Source: DAOUGC01 sp034429695
GTDB taxonomy: Bacteria; Chloroflexota; Anaerolineae; Anaerolineales; Anaerolineaceae
NCBI GenBank assembly: GCA_034429695.1
Contig: DAOUGC010000222.1
Coordinates: forward strand, 1 to 22,460
Length of the DNA stretch: 22,460 bases
Reading direction: 5' to 3'
Shown: positions 7,644-15,693 of the stretch, piece after piece
How the letters are laid out: each line of letters starts with the position of its first letter
How positions within the stretch are numbered: position 1 is the stretch's first letter
Made by a program: the position numbers and the translations under genes
The notes under the pieces: generated by a model
Told to the model about the DNA's origin: nothing
The model's database searches: none
What the model saw: the letters and a program-made list of their open reading frames with translations, nothing else

Positions 7644-7672
7644 ATTATCCCACAGACCCTCACAAAAATCAA
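7644..7672 (-). promoter_or_regulatory. Sigma70-like promoter for the T-box/ileS transcript
   Basis: On the minus strand TTGATT (7667-7672) and GATAAT (7644-7649) are separated by exactly 17 nt. The predicted start, near 7637, falls right where T-box stem I begins. I see no clear terminator for the preceding diguanylate cyclase gene between its stop (7757) and this promoter, so some read-through into the leader is possible. Confidence 0.75.
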
Positions 7673-7756
7673 TCCTGGCAGGTTGAACGCAGTGAGCACA
7701 AAGCAACTTGTTTTCATTGCGGGCAAATACGATCTTGACCTGGAAAACCAAATATT

Positions 7757-10700
7757 TTACTGGTTCACACGCCCAAATTCCGGCAAGTAAGCCACTGCCC
7801 GATCCCTGCCCTGCTGCTTTGCCTGATACAAAGCCAAATCTGCCGCCTTGAGTAGTTCCTTTTGGGTGCTCCCATCGTTTGGATAACACGCCACTCCGTA
7901 GGATAAGGTTATGGGTCCAAATTCATCAACACCGCCCATATGTAACCGGCGAATGGCCTGCCTGAACTGCTCGATACGCTGCATGGCATCGGGGATGGTT
8001 GCACCCGGCAGAATGATCGCCAGCTCGTCACCGCCGTAACGACAGGCCACATCTTCCTTGCGAATGGTGCTCATCAAAAGTAAAGAGATTTCCTGCAGGG
8101 CGACATCACCCACTTCATGACCATAAGTGTCATTGTAGGTCTTAAACCGGTCTATATCGGTCATCACCACCACCAAAGACGACTGATAACGTCTGGCGCG
8201 GCTCATCTCACGTTCGAGGGTCTCCTGCATGTAGCGACGGTTGTAGAGATTGGTCAACCCATCGCGTACCGACTGGCTTTGTAATAACTGTCTCAGGCGC
8301 AGGTTGGATAATGCCAGAGCCAGTTGTTCACCCACCGTGGTTGCCAGGTTTTCACAACGGTCAATCACTCCAGCCTGATCTGCGCGCAGATGCAGCAGTC
8401 CCAACGTTTCACCCTGCGCAATCATCGGGATGCATAAATAGGAGATATCCTCAACCAATTCGTCCGGGTTCCATAAATGATGGCACTTCAACCCGCCAAA
8501 CTCATGATTAACCTTGTGAATGCGCCCACGGCGCAAGCCCCAGCACATATCAGGGCTGACCAATGGCATGCCTTTCGATCCTTCACCCCAGTTGGTGACT
8601 GTTTCCAAAATATCCTTGCCTTCTTCAAAGATATACAAAACACCAGAAATATCCTTGAAAAGCTGCTGGCAGTACTGCCGAATGACCATGTAGGCTTCGG
8701 TTAACGACAGGCAGCTTTGCAGCATGTCGCCCATGCGATTAAGCAGTATGGTCTCGTGGTTGCGTTGTTCCAGCTCAGACACCCATGTTTTTAATTGCTC
8801 ATTGGCGCGCATGATGGTTTCTTCCGATTGTTTGCGTTCGGTTATATCGCGCACAATTGCCAGGGTTTCATCCTCGCGATAACAGGTGATGCGGGCATCA
8901 AAATAGTGTTCTGTTCCGCCAAGATTGAGGGTGTACTCACATTGCACCACATTACCGGTTGCACGCGCCTGAATACAGGCCGAATCCCATATTCTGGCAA
9001 CCTCAGCAGGAACCATCTCATTAACTGTCCTGCCAATCAACTGCTCAGGCGGAGCCGCCAATAAATTGACATCCTTTGCGTAAACATCCACATACCGCCC
9101 TTCCCTGTCCATCAATAGAATCAGGTCTGGCATGGCATTGATGATCGCGCGTTGGCGCTCTTCACTTTCACGCAAGGAGCTTTCCGTTTTTTGGTTTTGA
9201 ATGGATGCCCCCAGAATATCGGCAGCCACCCGCAACACTTCCACCTCAAAATCCGATAGATCCTTTGCCTCGGAACATGAATCAAAACCCAGGAATCCCC
9301 ACCACTGTTGATCTGCAAAAATGGGGACGGCAATCACTGAACATATTTGCTGCCTTTCCAGCACATCACGTTCAATGGCCGGAAAATCAGCCACTCTTCC
9401 CTGGATCACGTCATTATTGATCAGGTGGGCGTACCAGCGGGCAAAGGTTGGAGAATCCACATGAATGTTTTTAGTCTCCGGATTATGCAACTGAGGAGTG
9501 ATGCCATCGGCCACCCACTCATAACACTGACTGAAGACCAGTCGATTTTTCTCATCCGTATGTCGCCGGAAGATATACACCCGGTCGGCAGCGGTGCTGG
9601 CTCCCAAACGCTGCAAAACGGAATGCAGACTGGTTTCCCACGAAGTGCTTCGCAGGAAACTCTCAGCGGCAAACCCAACTGCCTCCAGCACCGCATCCCG
9701 TTGGGTCAATATCTGTTCCGCGCGTTTTCGTGGGCCGATATCCTTGATTGTACCGATCAGGCGGGGTGCATCAGCGGACTGCGAAAGCTCCTGCTGGTTT
9801 CCCACCAGTTCCACCCAGGTATACTGATCTGCCTGACTTTTGAGCCTGAACTCCAGATGGAAATATGGAATTGTCGCATTTACCCTGCCATCGTTAATAA
9901 TTTCGCTGATCCGCTCCATATCCTCCGGATGGATATTTACGAGCAACTCATCAAGTCGCACGAAGGAGTGCTCCATTCCCAGAATGGCACAGGCTTTTTG
10001 GTTAAGGCGGATTTTGTTGGTGGTGTAACTGTATTCCCACAAGCCCATTTCGGCTGCCTGCAGAGCCAGGTTTAGGCGTTGTTCACTCTCCAGCAGGGTT
10101 TCCTGCACCCTGCGTCTTTCAATGGCATTGGCAATTTGGGTGGAGACAAACACCAGCATATCCTTGTCGGCTTCTGTATACCGTTCGCCCTCATTGTACG
10201 TCTGCACAGCGATCAAACCGATCACCCTGCCGTCTGGCGTTGTCAATGGCGTTCCCAGCCAGTCCACCGATCTTTGTCCCACCCCGGTGATACCCAGCGC
10301 AGCCAGTTCCTCCACATTATCCTGTGAGATCAAGATGGGCTTGCCTGAACTTAAGACATACAGGGTGTAACTGCCCTGCATTTCATCCACGGTGTAAACC
10401 CGGGCAGGGTCTGGCATGGTCTGGTCACACTCATCAATGTAATAAGGATAGAGGATGCCTTTACCGTTTTGGGTGAAGAGTGCGATGAAAATATTTTTGG
10501 CTGGAAGGAGTTCACCAATCACCTGATGAACCTGCCGGTATAGATCAAACAGATCCTCGGCGTTGTATGCAGTTTCGGAGATACGATATAACGCACCCTG
10601 CAACATGTCAGCCCGCATGCGCTCAGAGATGTCACGGATGGTCAGCACCCAGCCCACCTCATCGGGTTGTGAGCTAATCCGGCATCCCACCGTCTCCACC

Positions 10701-11437
10701 CACATCACCCGCCCATCATCCTTGTTGATACGGTGCACCACCCGGACGGGTCCTGGGTCACTTTCGGCTCGCATGGCTTTCATCAAGTGCGATTGCACAT
10801 GATCAACATCAGCAGGGTGAATAAAAGCCCAGAATGACCTGCCCCTCACATCGCTGGGAGCATACCCCAGCATGACTTCGGAAGAAGGGCTCACATAGGT
10901 GAACCTGCCCTGATCATCCACTTCAGCCATCATATCCATCATTGCTTCAGAAAGGTGTTGGAGATAACGTTCTGATGCCTCAGCCGCTTTCCCGATGATG
11001 CGTTCACGGGTGATATCCCGCTGCTTTCCCCATATTCTTTGCAGGTGATTTCCTTGAATATCGGCATACAGGCTGGTAAGAAACCAGCGCTCTTCGCCAT
11101 CAAACTGCAGCCGGGTTTCCACATCCACAATCCGCGGGCCTTTTTGGATCATGTCAATCAAAACCTGGACTTGCATTTGATTGCGTTCGACGATGTCGCT
11201 CATTCGGCGTTTGGGACAGTTTGATCGATCACACTGCAGCAATCGTGCTCCGGCTGCATTGCACTGTACGCACACAGCATGATTCAGCAGATCCAGTTGT
11301 TCATCATATGGGAGGCGTTTGTCAATGGGCGCATCGGGTTCCATGCACCAAATGGCTTCATTAAGATGCTCAATGAAGTCGAACAGGCGTAATTCTTTCT
11401 CCAGATTGAAGCCACCTTCACCATGCTCTGACATCAT
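7757..11437 (-). CDS. Multi-sensor diguanylate cyclase (4 PAS-like, 3 GAF, GGDEF)
   Basis: Predicted to make c-di-GMP from two GTP under control of cytoplasmic sensory domains. No signal peptide or membrane segment is visible in 1226 residues. Approximate order: PAS 17-145 (ends KQRDITRE), PAS 150-275 (ends IRDISERM), GAF 285-440, PAS 448-575 (ends IKDIGPRK), GAF 590-750, PAS 755-870 (ends VRDITERK), coiled-coil linker 870-898, GAF 885-1045, GGDEF 1055-1220. The signature is RYGGDELAIILP with GGDEL at 1135-1139, an accepted active variant. An inhibitory-site RKED lies five residues before it, so product feedback is likely. DIDRFKTYNDTYGHEVGD is intact. No EAL or HD-GYP domain follows. The first PAS holds a cysteine patch (C56, C59, C69, C74). 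The start has GAGG seven nt upstream; a second ATG follows directly. The gene stands alone between terminators and the ileS promoter. Ligands are unknown. Confidence 0.93.
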   Translation of the reverse strand: MMSEHGEGGFNLEKELRLFDFIEHLNEAIWCMEPDAPIDKRLPYDEQLDLLNHAVCVQCNAAGARLLQCDRSNCPKRRMSDIVERNQMQVQVLIDMIQKGPRIVDVETRLQFDGEERWFLTSLYADIQGNHLQRIWGKQRDITRERIIGKAAEASERYLQHLSEAMMDMMAEVDDQGRFTYVSPSSEVMLGYAPSDVRGRSFWAFIHPADVDHVQSHLMKAMRAESDPGPVRVVHRINKDDGRVMWVETVGCRISSQPDEVGWVLTIRDISERMRADMLQGALYRISETAYNAEDLFDLYRQVHQVIGELLPAKNIFIALFTQNGKGILYPYYIDECDQTMPDPARVYTVDEMQGSYTLYVLSSGKPILISQDNVEELAALGITGVGQRSVDWLGTPLTTPDGRVIGLIAVQTYNEGERYTEADKDMLVFVSTQIANAIERRRVQETLLESEQRLNLALQAAEMGLWEYSYTTNKIRLNQKACAILGMEHSFVRLDELLVNIHPEDMERISEIINDGRVNATIPYFHLEFRLKSQADQYTWVELVGNQQELSQSADAPRLIGTIKDIGPRKRAEQILTQRDAVLEAVGFAAESFLRSTSWETSLHSVLQRLGASTAADRVYIFRRHTDEKNRLVFSQCYEWVADGITPQLHNPETKNIHVDSPTFARWYAHLINNDVIQGRVADFPAIERDVLERQQICSVIAVPIFADQQWWGFLGFDSCSEAKDLSDFEVEVLRVAADILGASIQNQKTESSLRESEERQRAIINAMPDLILLMDREGRYVDVYAKDVNLLAAPPEQLIGRTVNEMVPAEVARIWDSACIQARATGNVVQCEYTLNLGGTEHYFDARITCYREDETLAIVRDITERKQSEETIMRANEQLKTWVSELEQRNHETILLNRMGDMLQSCLSLTEAYMVIRQYCQQLFKDISGVLYIFEEGKDILETVTNWGEGSKGMPLVSPDMCWGLRRGRIHKVNHEFGGLKCHHLWNPDELVEDISYLCIPMIAQGETLGLLHLRADQAGVIDRCENLATTVGEQLALALSNLRLRQLLQSQSVRDGLTNLYNRRYMQETLEREMSRARRYQSSLVVVMTDIDRFKTYNDTYGHEVGDVALQEISLLLMSTIRKEDVACRYGGDELAIILPGATIPDAMQRIEQFRQAIRRLHMGGVDEFGPITLSYGVACYPNDGSTQKELLKAADLALYQAKQQGRDRAVAYLPEFGRVNQ

Positions 11438-11458
11438 TATTCACCCTCTCTGTGATGC

Positions 11459-11486
11459 ATTTTGACCCGTTAACATTGTGCATCAA
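11459..11486 (-). promoter_or_regulatory. Weak candidate promoter for the diguanylate cyclase
   Basis: The minus strand has TTGATG (11481-11486) and CAAAAT (11459-11464), 16 nt apart, ending about 21 nt before the ATG at 11437. The match is partial, but the gene must have its own start because terminators lie immediately upstream. Confidence 0.35.
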
Positions 11487-11505
11487 ATTACCGCTTAAAC
11501 AAATA

Positions 11506-11533
11506 AACCTGTCAGAAAAAAACCTGACAGGTT
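11506..11533 (-). terminator. Second hairpin terminator after the pdp gene
   Basis: A perfect 10-bp stem (AACCTGTCAG at 11506-11515, CTGACAGGTT at 11524-11533) has an 8-nt homopolymer-rich loop. On the minus strand it is followed by TATTTGTTTAA. An outer GCTTAA/TTAAGC pair (11493-11498 with 11536-11541) could lengthen it. It backs up the stronger terminator 18 nt upstream. Confidence 0.6.
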
Positions 11534-11550
11534 CGTTAAGCTTGTTTATG

Positions 11551-11587
11551 CAAAAACCAGGGCGGGTGGGTCCCGCCCTGGTTTTTG
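11551..11587. terminator. Strong intrinsic terminator ending the rpmH-pdp operon
   Basis: CCAGGGCGGG (11557-11566) and CCCGCCCTGG (11572-11581) form a perfect GC-rich 10-bp stem with a TGGGT loop, flanked by A5 and T5, so the inverted repeat totals 16 bp per arm. It starts right after the pdp stop. By symmetry it could work in both directions, although both neighbours are on the minus strand. Confidence 0.92.
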
Positions 11588-11588
11588 A

Positions 11589-12893
11589 TCAAGAAATCAC
11601 TTCATAGAACAACGGCAACCCGTCAACCGGCTGTTCGCTCCAGCGGATACCTGCCAGCATACGGGTGGTGGCCAGGTTCACCTGCTCCCGGGTGTTGGCA
11701 TGCACAGTAAAGAGCAAGCCGCCCTTGTCAACCCGATCACCCACCTTGCAGTGAATTTCCAAACCAACACCGTAGTCTATGGCATCGCCCTTTTTGGCGC
11801 GGCCTGCCCCGATCTCGACCGCCGTCTCGCCCGCCACACGGGCATCCACCCACTCAATGTACCCCGACCGGTCTGCATGGACTGGAACGACCATGGGGGC
11901 ATGTGGCAGGCGTTCTGAATGATCCACATAATCCAGATCTCCGCATTGGGCTTTGACCAGAGTACGGAACATTTCCCATGCCCTGCCGGATGCCAGCGCT
12001 TCTTCAGCCATGCGACGCCCTTCGTCAGCGTCTTTTGCCTGTTTACCCAGCACCAGCATATGACTGGCGACCACCAGACAGTGCTCCTTAAAATCCTGTG
12101 GGCCGCGCCCGTGCAGAACCTCAATGCCTTCAACCAGTTCAAGCGCATTGCCAACAGCCACACCAAGGGGTTGGTTCATGTCTGAGATCAACGCCACAAC
12201 CTGGCGCTCGCTCAACCTGCCGATGGAAACCATCAGATGTGCCAGTTCCTGGGCATCCTCCAGGGTGGTCATAAAGGCGCCCACACCGATCTTGACATCC
12301 AGCACGATGGCCTGCGCTCCAGCCGCAATCTTTTTGCTCATCACCGATGAGGCAATCAATGGAATGGATTGCACCGTTCCGGTCACATCGCGCAATGCAT
12401 ACAACTTTCCATCTGCCGGAGCCAGATCTCCGCTCTGACCGGTCAGCACAATGCCAACCTGCCCGAGCTGATCAAGGAACTCCTGCCTGCTTAAATCAGT
12501 ACGGTAACCCGGGATGGACTCCAGCTTGTCGAGCGTTCCGCCCGAAAAGCCCAGGCCACGTCCCGACATTTTTCCCACTGCCAGACCACAGGCAGCCACC
12601 AGAGGAGCCACAACCAGCGTGGTCTTGTCGCCCACACCGCCGGTGGAATGTTTGTCCACTGCAATGGGAACCACGCCGGTCAGGTCAATGGTTTCACCCG
12701 AGTGCGCCATCGCCATGGTCAGGTCGGTGGTCTCACGTGCACTCATGCCATTCAACAGCACCGCCATTGCCCATGCGGCTGCCTGGTAATCAGGCACTTC
12801 GCCCAGGGCAAAACCACGCACAAAGAATTCAATCTCTTCGCGCGTGAGTTCCTGCCCGTCACGCTTTTTGATGATAATATCGACCGTTCGCAT
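11589..12893 (-). CDS. pdp: Pyrimidine-nucleoside phosphorylase (thymidine phosphorylase family)
   Basis: Phosphorolysis of uridine, thymidine or deoxyuridine to base plus (deoxy)ribose-1-phosphate in cytoplasmic salvage. The 434 residues are the standard length. The N-terminal helical domain includes IIIKKRDGQELT. The phosphate site KHSTGGVGDK is at 81-90, the family signature SGRGLGFSGGTLDKLE at 110-125, and the base-binding set R168, S183 and K187 (YALRDVTGT, IASSVMSKK) matches E. coli thymidine phosphorylase R171/S186/K190. The C-terminal domain contains GDRVDKGGLLFTVHA. Whether it prefers thymidine alone or also uridine cannot be decided here. Its ATG shares one base with the stop of jag (TAATG), so translation is coupled. 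It is the last gene of the rpmH operon and is followed by two terminators. Confidence 0.94.
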   Translation of the reverse strand: MRTVDIIIKKRDGQELTREEIEFFVRGFALGEVPDYQAAAWAMAVLLNGMSARETTDLTMAMAHSGETIDLTGVVPIAVDKHSTGGVGDKTTLVVAPLVAACGLAVGKMSGRGLGFSGGTLDKLESIPGYRTDLSRQEFLDQLGQVGIVLTGQSGDLAPADGKLYALRDVTGTVQSIPLIASSVMSKKIAAGAQAIVLDVKIGVGAFMTTLEDAQELAHLMVSIGRLSERQVVALISDMNQPLGVAVGNALELVEGIEVLHGRGPQDFKEHCLVVASHMLVLGKQAKDADEGRRMAEEALASGRAWEMFRTLVKAQCGDLDYVDHSERLPHAPMVVPVHADRSGYIEWVDARVAGETAVEIGAGRAKKGDAIDYGVGLEIHCKVGDRVDKGGLLFTVHANTREQVNLATTRMLAGIRWSEQPVDGLPLFYEVIS

Positions 12894-13657
12894 TATTTTT
12901 TCAGACTGATGGTCACTTTACGGTTGGGTTCTTCACCGACGCTCTCGGTGATCACCTTGGGGTGATCGCGCAACTCGAGGTGCACCACACGCCGTTCATT
13001 GGAGGGCATGGGTTCCAGCACCTGGCGTCTGCCGGTCGTCACAGCCTGCTCGGCCATGCGGTGCGCCAGTTGTTTAAGCTGGCGTTCGCGGCGGCTGCGA
13101 AAACCCTGAACATCCAGCATCAGGGGTGTCCACGCGCCCAGTTCTTTGCCGACAATCAGGCTGGTGATATATTGCAAAGCATTGAGGGTTTCAGAGCGGC
13201 GGCCGATCAGAATGCTCAGATCTTCCCCGGTGATCTCCACCAGGATCATGCGCTGTTCATTGGTGGCCGAAGGCTCAACAAACTGGGCTGAGACCTTGGC
13301 GCGAACATGCATGCGTTCCAGCAAATCGCGCACCACCGTGCTGGCCACTTTCAACGCCTTGTCACTTTCCTCCGGCTGGCTGTCTTTGCGGACGGCTGCC
13401 GAAGCACGTTCGGTTGTGGTTCCAACACTGGCGCTTGATGGTTGTTCAGCAACCACCTCCGCCTGCTCATCAAACGGTTTGATCTTGATGCGAACCCGCG
13501 CCTGCCGTCCGCCCAGGCCAAACAGCCCCTTGCTACCGGCATCCAGAATTTCCACATCCACAGCTTCTCTTGGCAGACCCAGTTGGCCAATGCCGTTGGC
13601 AATGGCTTCGTCCACCGTTGGTGCAATAATTTCCAGAGTGGTTTGTTCTTGACTCAT
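12893..13657 (-). CDS. jag: Jag/KhpB RNA-binding protein (Jag-N, KH, R3H)
   Basis: An RNA-binding protein that partners YidC operons widely and, in Gram-positive bacteria, affects cell elongation and division with KhpA (family knowledge). It has 254 residues. A Jag-N domain at about 5-58 includes LDAGSKGLFGLGGRQARV. A low-complexity Ser/Ala/Glu linker spans 62-100. A KH domain spans about 102-180, with an IGRRSETLNALQYI loop (151-164). An R3H domain spans about 185-250, with the defining R222 and H226 in NERRVVHLEL. The start is supported by GAGG six nt before ATG 13657. It lies 25 nt after yidC and overlaps pdp by one base. The linker length and sequence are the least conserved parts. Confidence 0.92.
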   Translation of the reverse strand: MSQEQTTLEIIAPTVDEAIANGIGQLGLPREAVDVEILDAGSKGLFGLGGRQARVRIKIKPFDEQAEVVAEQPSSASVGTTTERASAAVRKDSQPEESDKALKVASTVVRDLLERMHVRAKVSAQFVEPSATNEQRMILVEITGEDLSILIGRRSETLNALQYITSLIVGKELGAWTPLMLDVQGFRSRRERQLKQLAHRMAEQAVTTGRRQVLEPMPSNERRVVHLELRDHPKVITESVGEEPNRKVTISLKK

Positions 13658-13682
13658 TCTTCGCCTCTAGCTTGCCAGAAAC

Positions 13683-14552
13683 CTACTTGGACTTGACCGT
13701 TTTTCCGGGCTTCCCCTGCCGTTCGGTTCGCACCGACGCCGGTTTTTCCACGTGTGACCCGCTGGAAATTCGCGGCGCTTCTGTTGGTTTTTTGCGGAAA
13801 GGAATCACATTGCTCCAGTTCACCTTGCCCATGGCTGCGTACTGCAAAATACCGAGCAGGTTGGAGACAAAAAAGTACAATGAAAGACCTGATGCCAGCG
13901 TGAACGCCAGATACCCCATGAAGAACGGCATGTACAGGTTCATCATGTTGGACATCATGGCGGTCTGATCGTTGGGTCCGCCGGAGGGCGGTTGCATCAG
14001 TTTGGACTGCAAATAGGTGGTCACCACCACAATGATCGCCAGCACCGGAATGCCCCAGCCTTCCGGCAGGAAGGGCAGGTTCAACCGTTCCGGCTGACCG
14101 AGATCCATCCACAGGAACTGGTTATTGAGCGGGATCAACTGGCCAACGTTGAGAAAGTCGCCGTAGATTTGGCGGGTCAGGTTGAGCAGTTCAATGGGGG
14201 TGGCTGCCATGGCGCGGATGAGCGCTTGATACAGGGCAAAGATGATGGGAAGCTGGATCAGTGTGGGCAGACAGGAAGCCATGGGGTTGACGCCCATTTC
14301 CTGGTACAGTTTCATTTGCTCCTGTGCCAGTTTTTCCTTGTCATTTTTATACTTCGCCTGCATGTCGATCCAGCGCTTGTCTTTTTGCAATTCCTGCATG
14401 GCCTGGGTGCTCTTCATCTGCCGCGCCTGCAAAGGGTACGTGATCAGGCGGATCAGCACAGTGAACAGGATAATGGCCACACCAAAATTGCCCACAAGCT
14501 GGTAAATCAGAATAAGGACGTTGACAAACAGTCCTACAAATGCATTCCACAT
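13683..14552 (-). CDS. yidC: YidC/Oxa1 membrane protein insertase
   Basis: Inserts and folds inner-membrane proteins, alone or with SecYEG. The 289 residues follow the short Gram-positive plan: no large periplasmic P1 domain and no lipobox. Membrane segments are near residues 4-20, 22-45, 105-125, 172-195 and 205-235. The hydrophilic-groove arginine is R35 in TVLIRLITYPL. The cytoplasmic coiled-coil loop with QMKSTQAMQELQKDKR follows, then EMGVNPMASCLPTLIQLPI. The C-terminal tail (about 250-289) is Lys/Arg-rich and may contact ribosomes. It is 18 nt downstream of the propeller lipoprotein and 25 nt upstream of jag. The start has AGG eight nt before ATG 14552. Confidence 0.95.
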   Translation of the reverse strand: MWNAFVGLFVNVLILIYQLVGNFGVAIILFTVLIRLITYPLQARQMKSTQAMQELQKDKRWIDMQAKYKNDKEKLAQEQMKLYQEMGVNPMASCLPTLIQLPIIFALYQALIRAMAATPIELLNLTRQIYGDFLNVGQLIPLNNQFLWMDLGQPERLNLPFLPEGWGIPVLAIIVVVTTYLQSKLMQPPSGGPNDQTAMMSNMMNLYMPFFMGYLAFTLASGLSLYFFVSNLLGILQYAAMGKVNWSNVIPFRKKPTEAPRISSGSHVEKPASVRTERQGKPGKTVKSK

Positions 14553-14570
14553 ATGGTTTACCTGCCTCTA

Positions 14571-15632
14571 CTACTTGGGTACTGTGAACGACCAGCGTTC
14601 ATTGCCGTTGAGATCCAGGGAAATCATCAATTTATCTCCCTGAACCACCCCAAGGATCATTTGATCTTCACTGACGATGGGCGTGGTGTACAGTTTTCCT
14701 TCGATGGTGCGCGTCCACTGCTTCTCGCCGTCAAAATCAATTAACTGTATCGCGCCGGTCTCGGTAACATACACCAGACCATCAGAAATGACACCCGGAG
14801 CGGCAATCACGCTGCCTTCCACGCTGGTTTTCCAAACCTCGTCACCCGTGGCGGCATCCAGGGCGTAAACAGCCCCAGAAAGGTCGCCCAGGTAGAGGAC
14901 GCCCTCAAACAAGGTGGGCGATGACCACACCGCCTCTCCTGTATTATAACGCCATAGCACTGCACCGGTTGTCGTATCCACCGCCACAATCTCTTTCCCA
15001 AGCGTGGGGGCAATCAACAGACCCTCATCGGTGAGCACAGGTTGAGACAGCACAGCCGTGCCAACATCCGCCTTCCAGATCTCAGCGCCATCGCGGGTAA
15101 GGTCAAGCGCATAAATGAACTGGTCCATTGAACCAACATAAGCAATTTCGCCATCCACCACCGGCTTTGCCCACAGCGATTGACCCGTTTCAAAGTTCCA
15201 TTGCTCTTCACCCTGGGCAGAAAGCGCGTACAGATGGCGATCGGCATTGGGGGCCAAAACAACGTCACCGGCAAAAACCACAGAGCCAACGTAACGACTT
15301 TTGGCTTCGGAAAATTGCCATTGCTCGCTTCCGGTCTCGGCATTCAGACTGACCAGTGAATTGGCATAATTGCCCACCACCAGTTGGCCTTCATTAATGG
15401 CAGGCGCAGCGTAGTACGTCCGGCGGGCATCGGCTTTTTCAGGGTAGCGCCAGATCAAATTACCATTGTCGGCATCCACGGCAAAAATGTTGGGGCCGTA
15501 TGCCACATAAATGGTACCCTGATCGAGCGTTATCCCGGGCCAACTGCTGGCGACTGCCCCGCTGCCGCAGGCACTCAAGAAAAATGCCATCACGAGCAAC
15601 ACGAAGGATAATTTTACAAATCGATTTTTCAT
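14571..15632 (-). CDS. Lipoprotein with eight-bladed PQQ-type beta-propeller (BamB-like fold)
   Basis: The 353-residue protein has a lipoprotein signal peptide: basic start MKNRFVK, hydrophobic core 8-19 and lipobox LSAC with C22. The mature part is built from repeats of about 41 residues, each with a conserved Trp: W61, W105, W145, W186, W227, W267, W306 and W347 (for example IWRY, QWQF, LWRY, VWKT, RWSF). Each follows an A/G-D-x-x-T/N-G turn. Eight repeats suggest a closed eight-bladed ring like BamB or PQQ dehydrogenase propellers. No catalytic PQQ residues are claimed. It is exported and membrane-tethered. Lying between yidD and yidC, it may help fold or assemble exported proteins, though this is inference from context. 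There is no Shine-Dalgarno, but a -10 sits so that transcription would begin at the ATG. Confidence 0.88.
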   Translation of the reverse strand: MKNRFVKLSFVLLVMAFFLSACGSGAVASSWPGITLDQGTIYVAYGPNIFAVDADNGNLIWRYPEKADARRTYYAAPAINEGQLVVGNYANSLVSLNAETGSEQWQFSEAKSRYVGSVVFAGDVVLAPNADRHLYALSAQGEEQWNFETGQSLWAKPVVDGEIAYVGSMDQFIYALDLTRDGAEIWKADVGTAVLSQPVLTDEGLLIAPTLGKEIVAVDTTTGAVLWRYNTGEAVWSSPTLFEGVLYLGDLSGAVYALDAATGDEVWKTSVEGSVIAAPGVISDGLVYVTETGAIQLIDFDGEKQWTRTIEGKLYTTPIVSEDQMILGVVQGDKLMISLDLNGNERWSFTVPK

Positions 15633-15637
15633 GGAGT

Positions 15638-15664
15638 ATTCTAGGTTGATTCTCTATACGTCAA
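15638..15664 (-). promoter_or_regulatory. Candidate internal promoter giving a leaderless lipoprotein mRNA
   Basis: On the minus strand TTGACG (15659-15664) and TAGAAT (15638-15643) are 15 nt apart, and TAGAAT is followed by ACTCC then ATG. Normal -10 to +1 spacing puts the start of transcription at the start codon. The lack of a ribosome-binding site there fits leaderless translation. The spacer is shorter than the optimum of 17. Confidence 0.45.
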
Positions 15665-15693
15665 CGGCCCGACTGGTTTTCCCGCCATTCCCG

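Noticed and set aside
7641..7655. Complement of the ileS promoter region resembles a DnaA box (TTATCCCACA)
   Set aside because: It does not match TTATCCACA exactly, is single, and is explained by the -10 GATAAT.
9347..10075. 242-codon plus-strand frame opposite the diguanylate cyclase
   Set aside because: Lies wholly inside PAS/GAF coding sequence with no family resemblance of its own.
13992..14744. 250-codon plus-strand frame opposite yidC and the lipoprotein gene
   Set aside because: His/Gln/Asp-rich shadow translation with no domain; both minus-strand genes are well supported.
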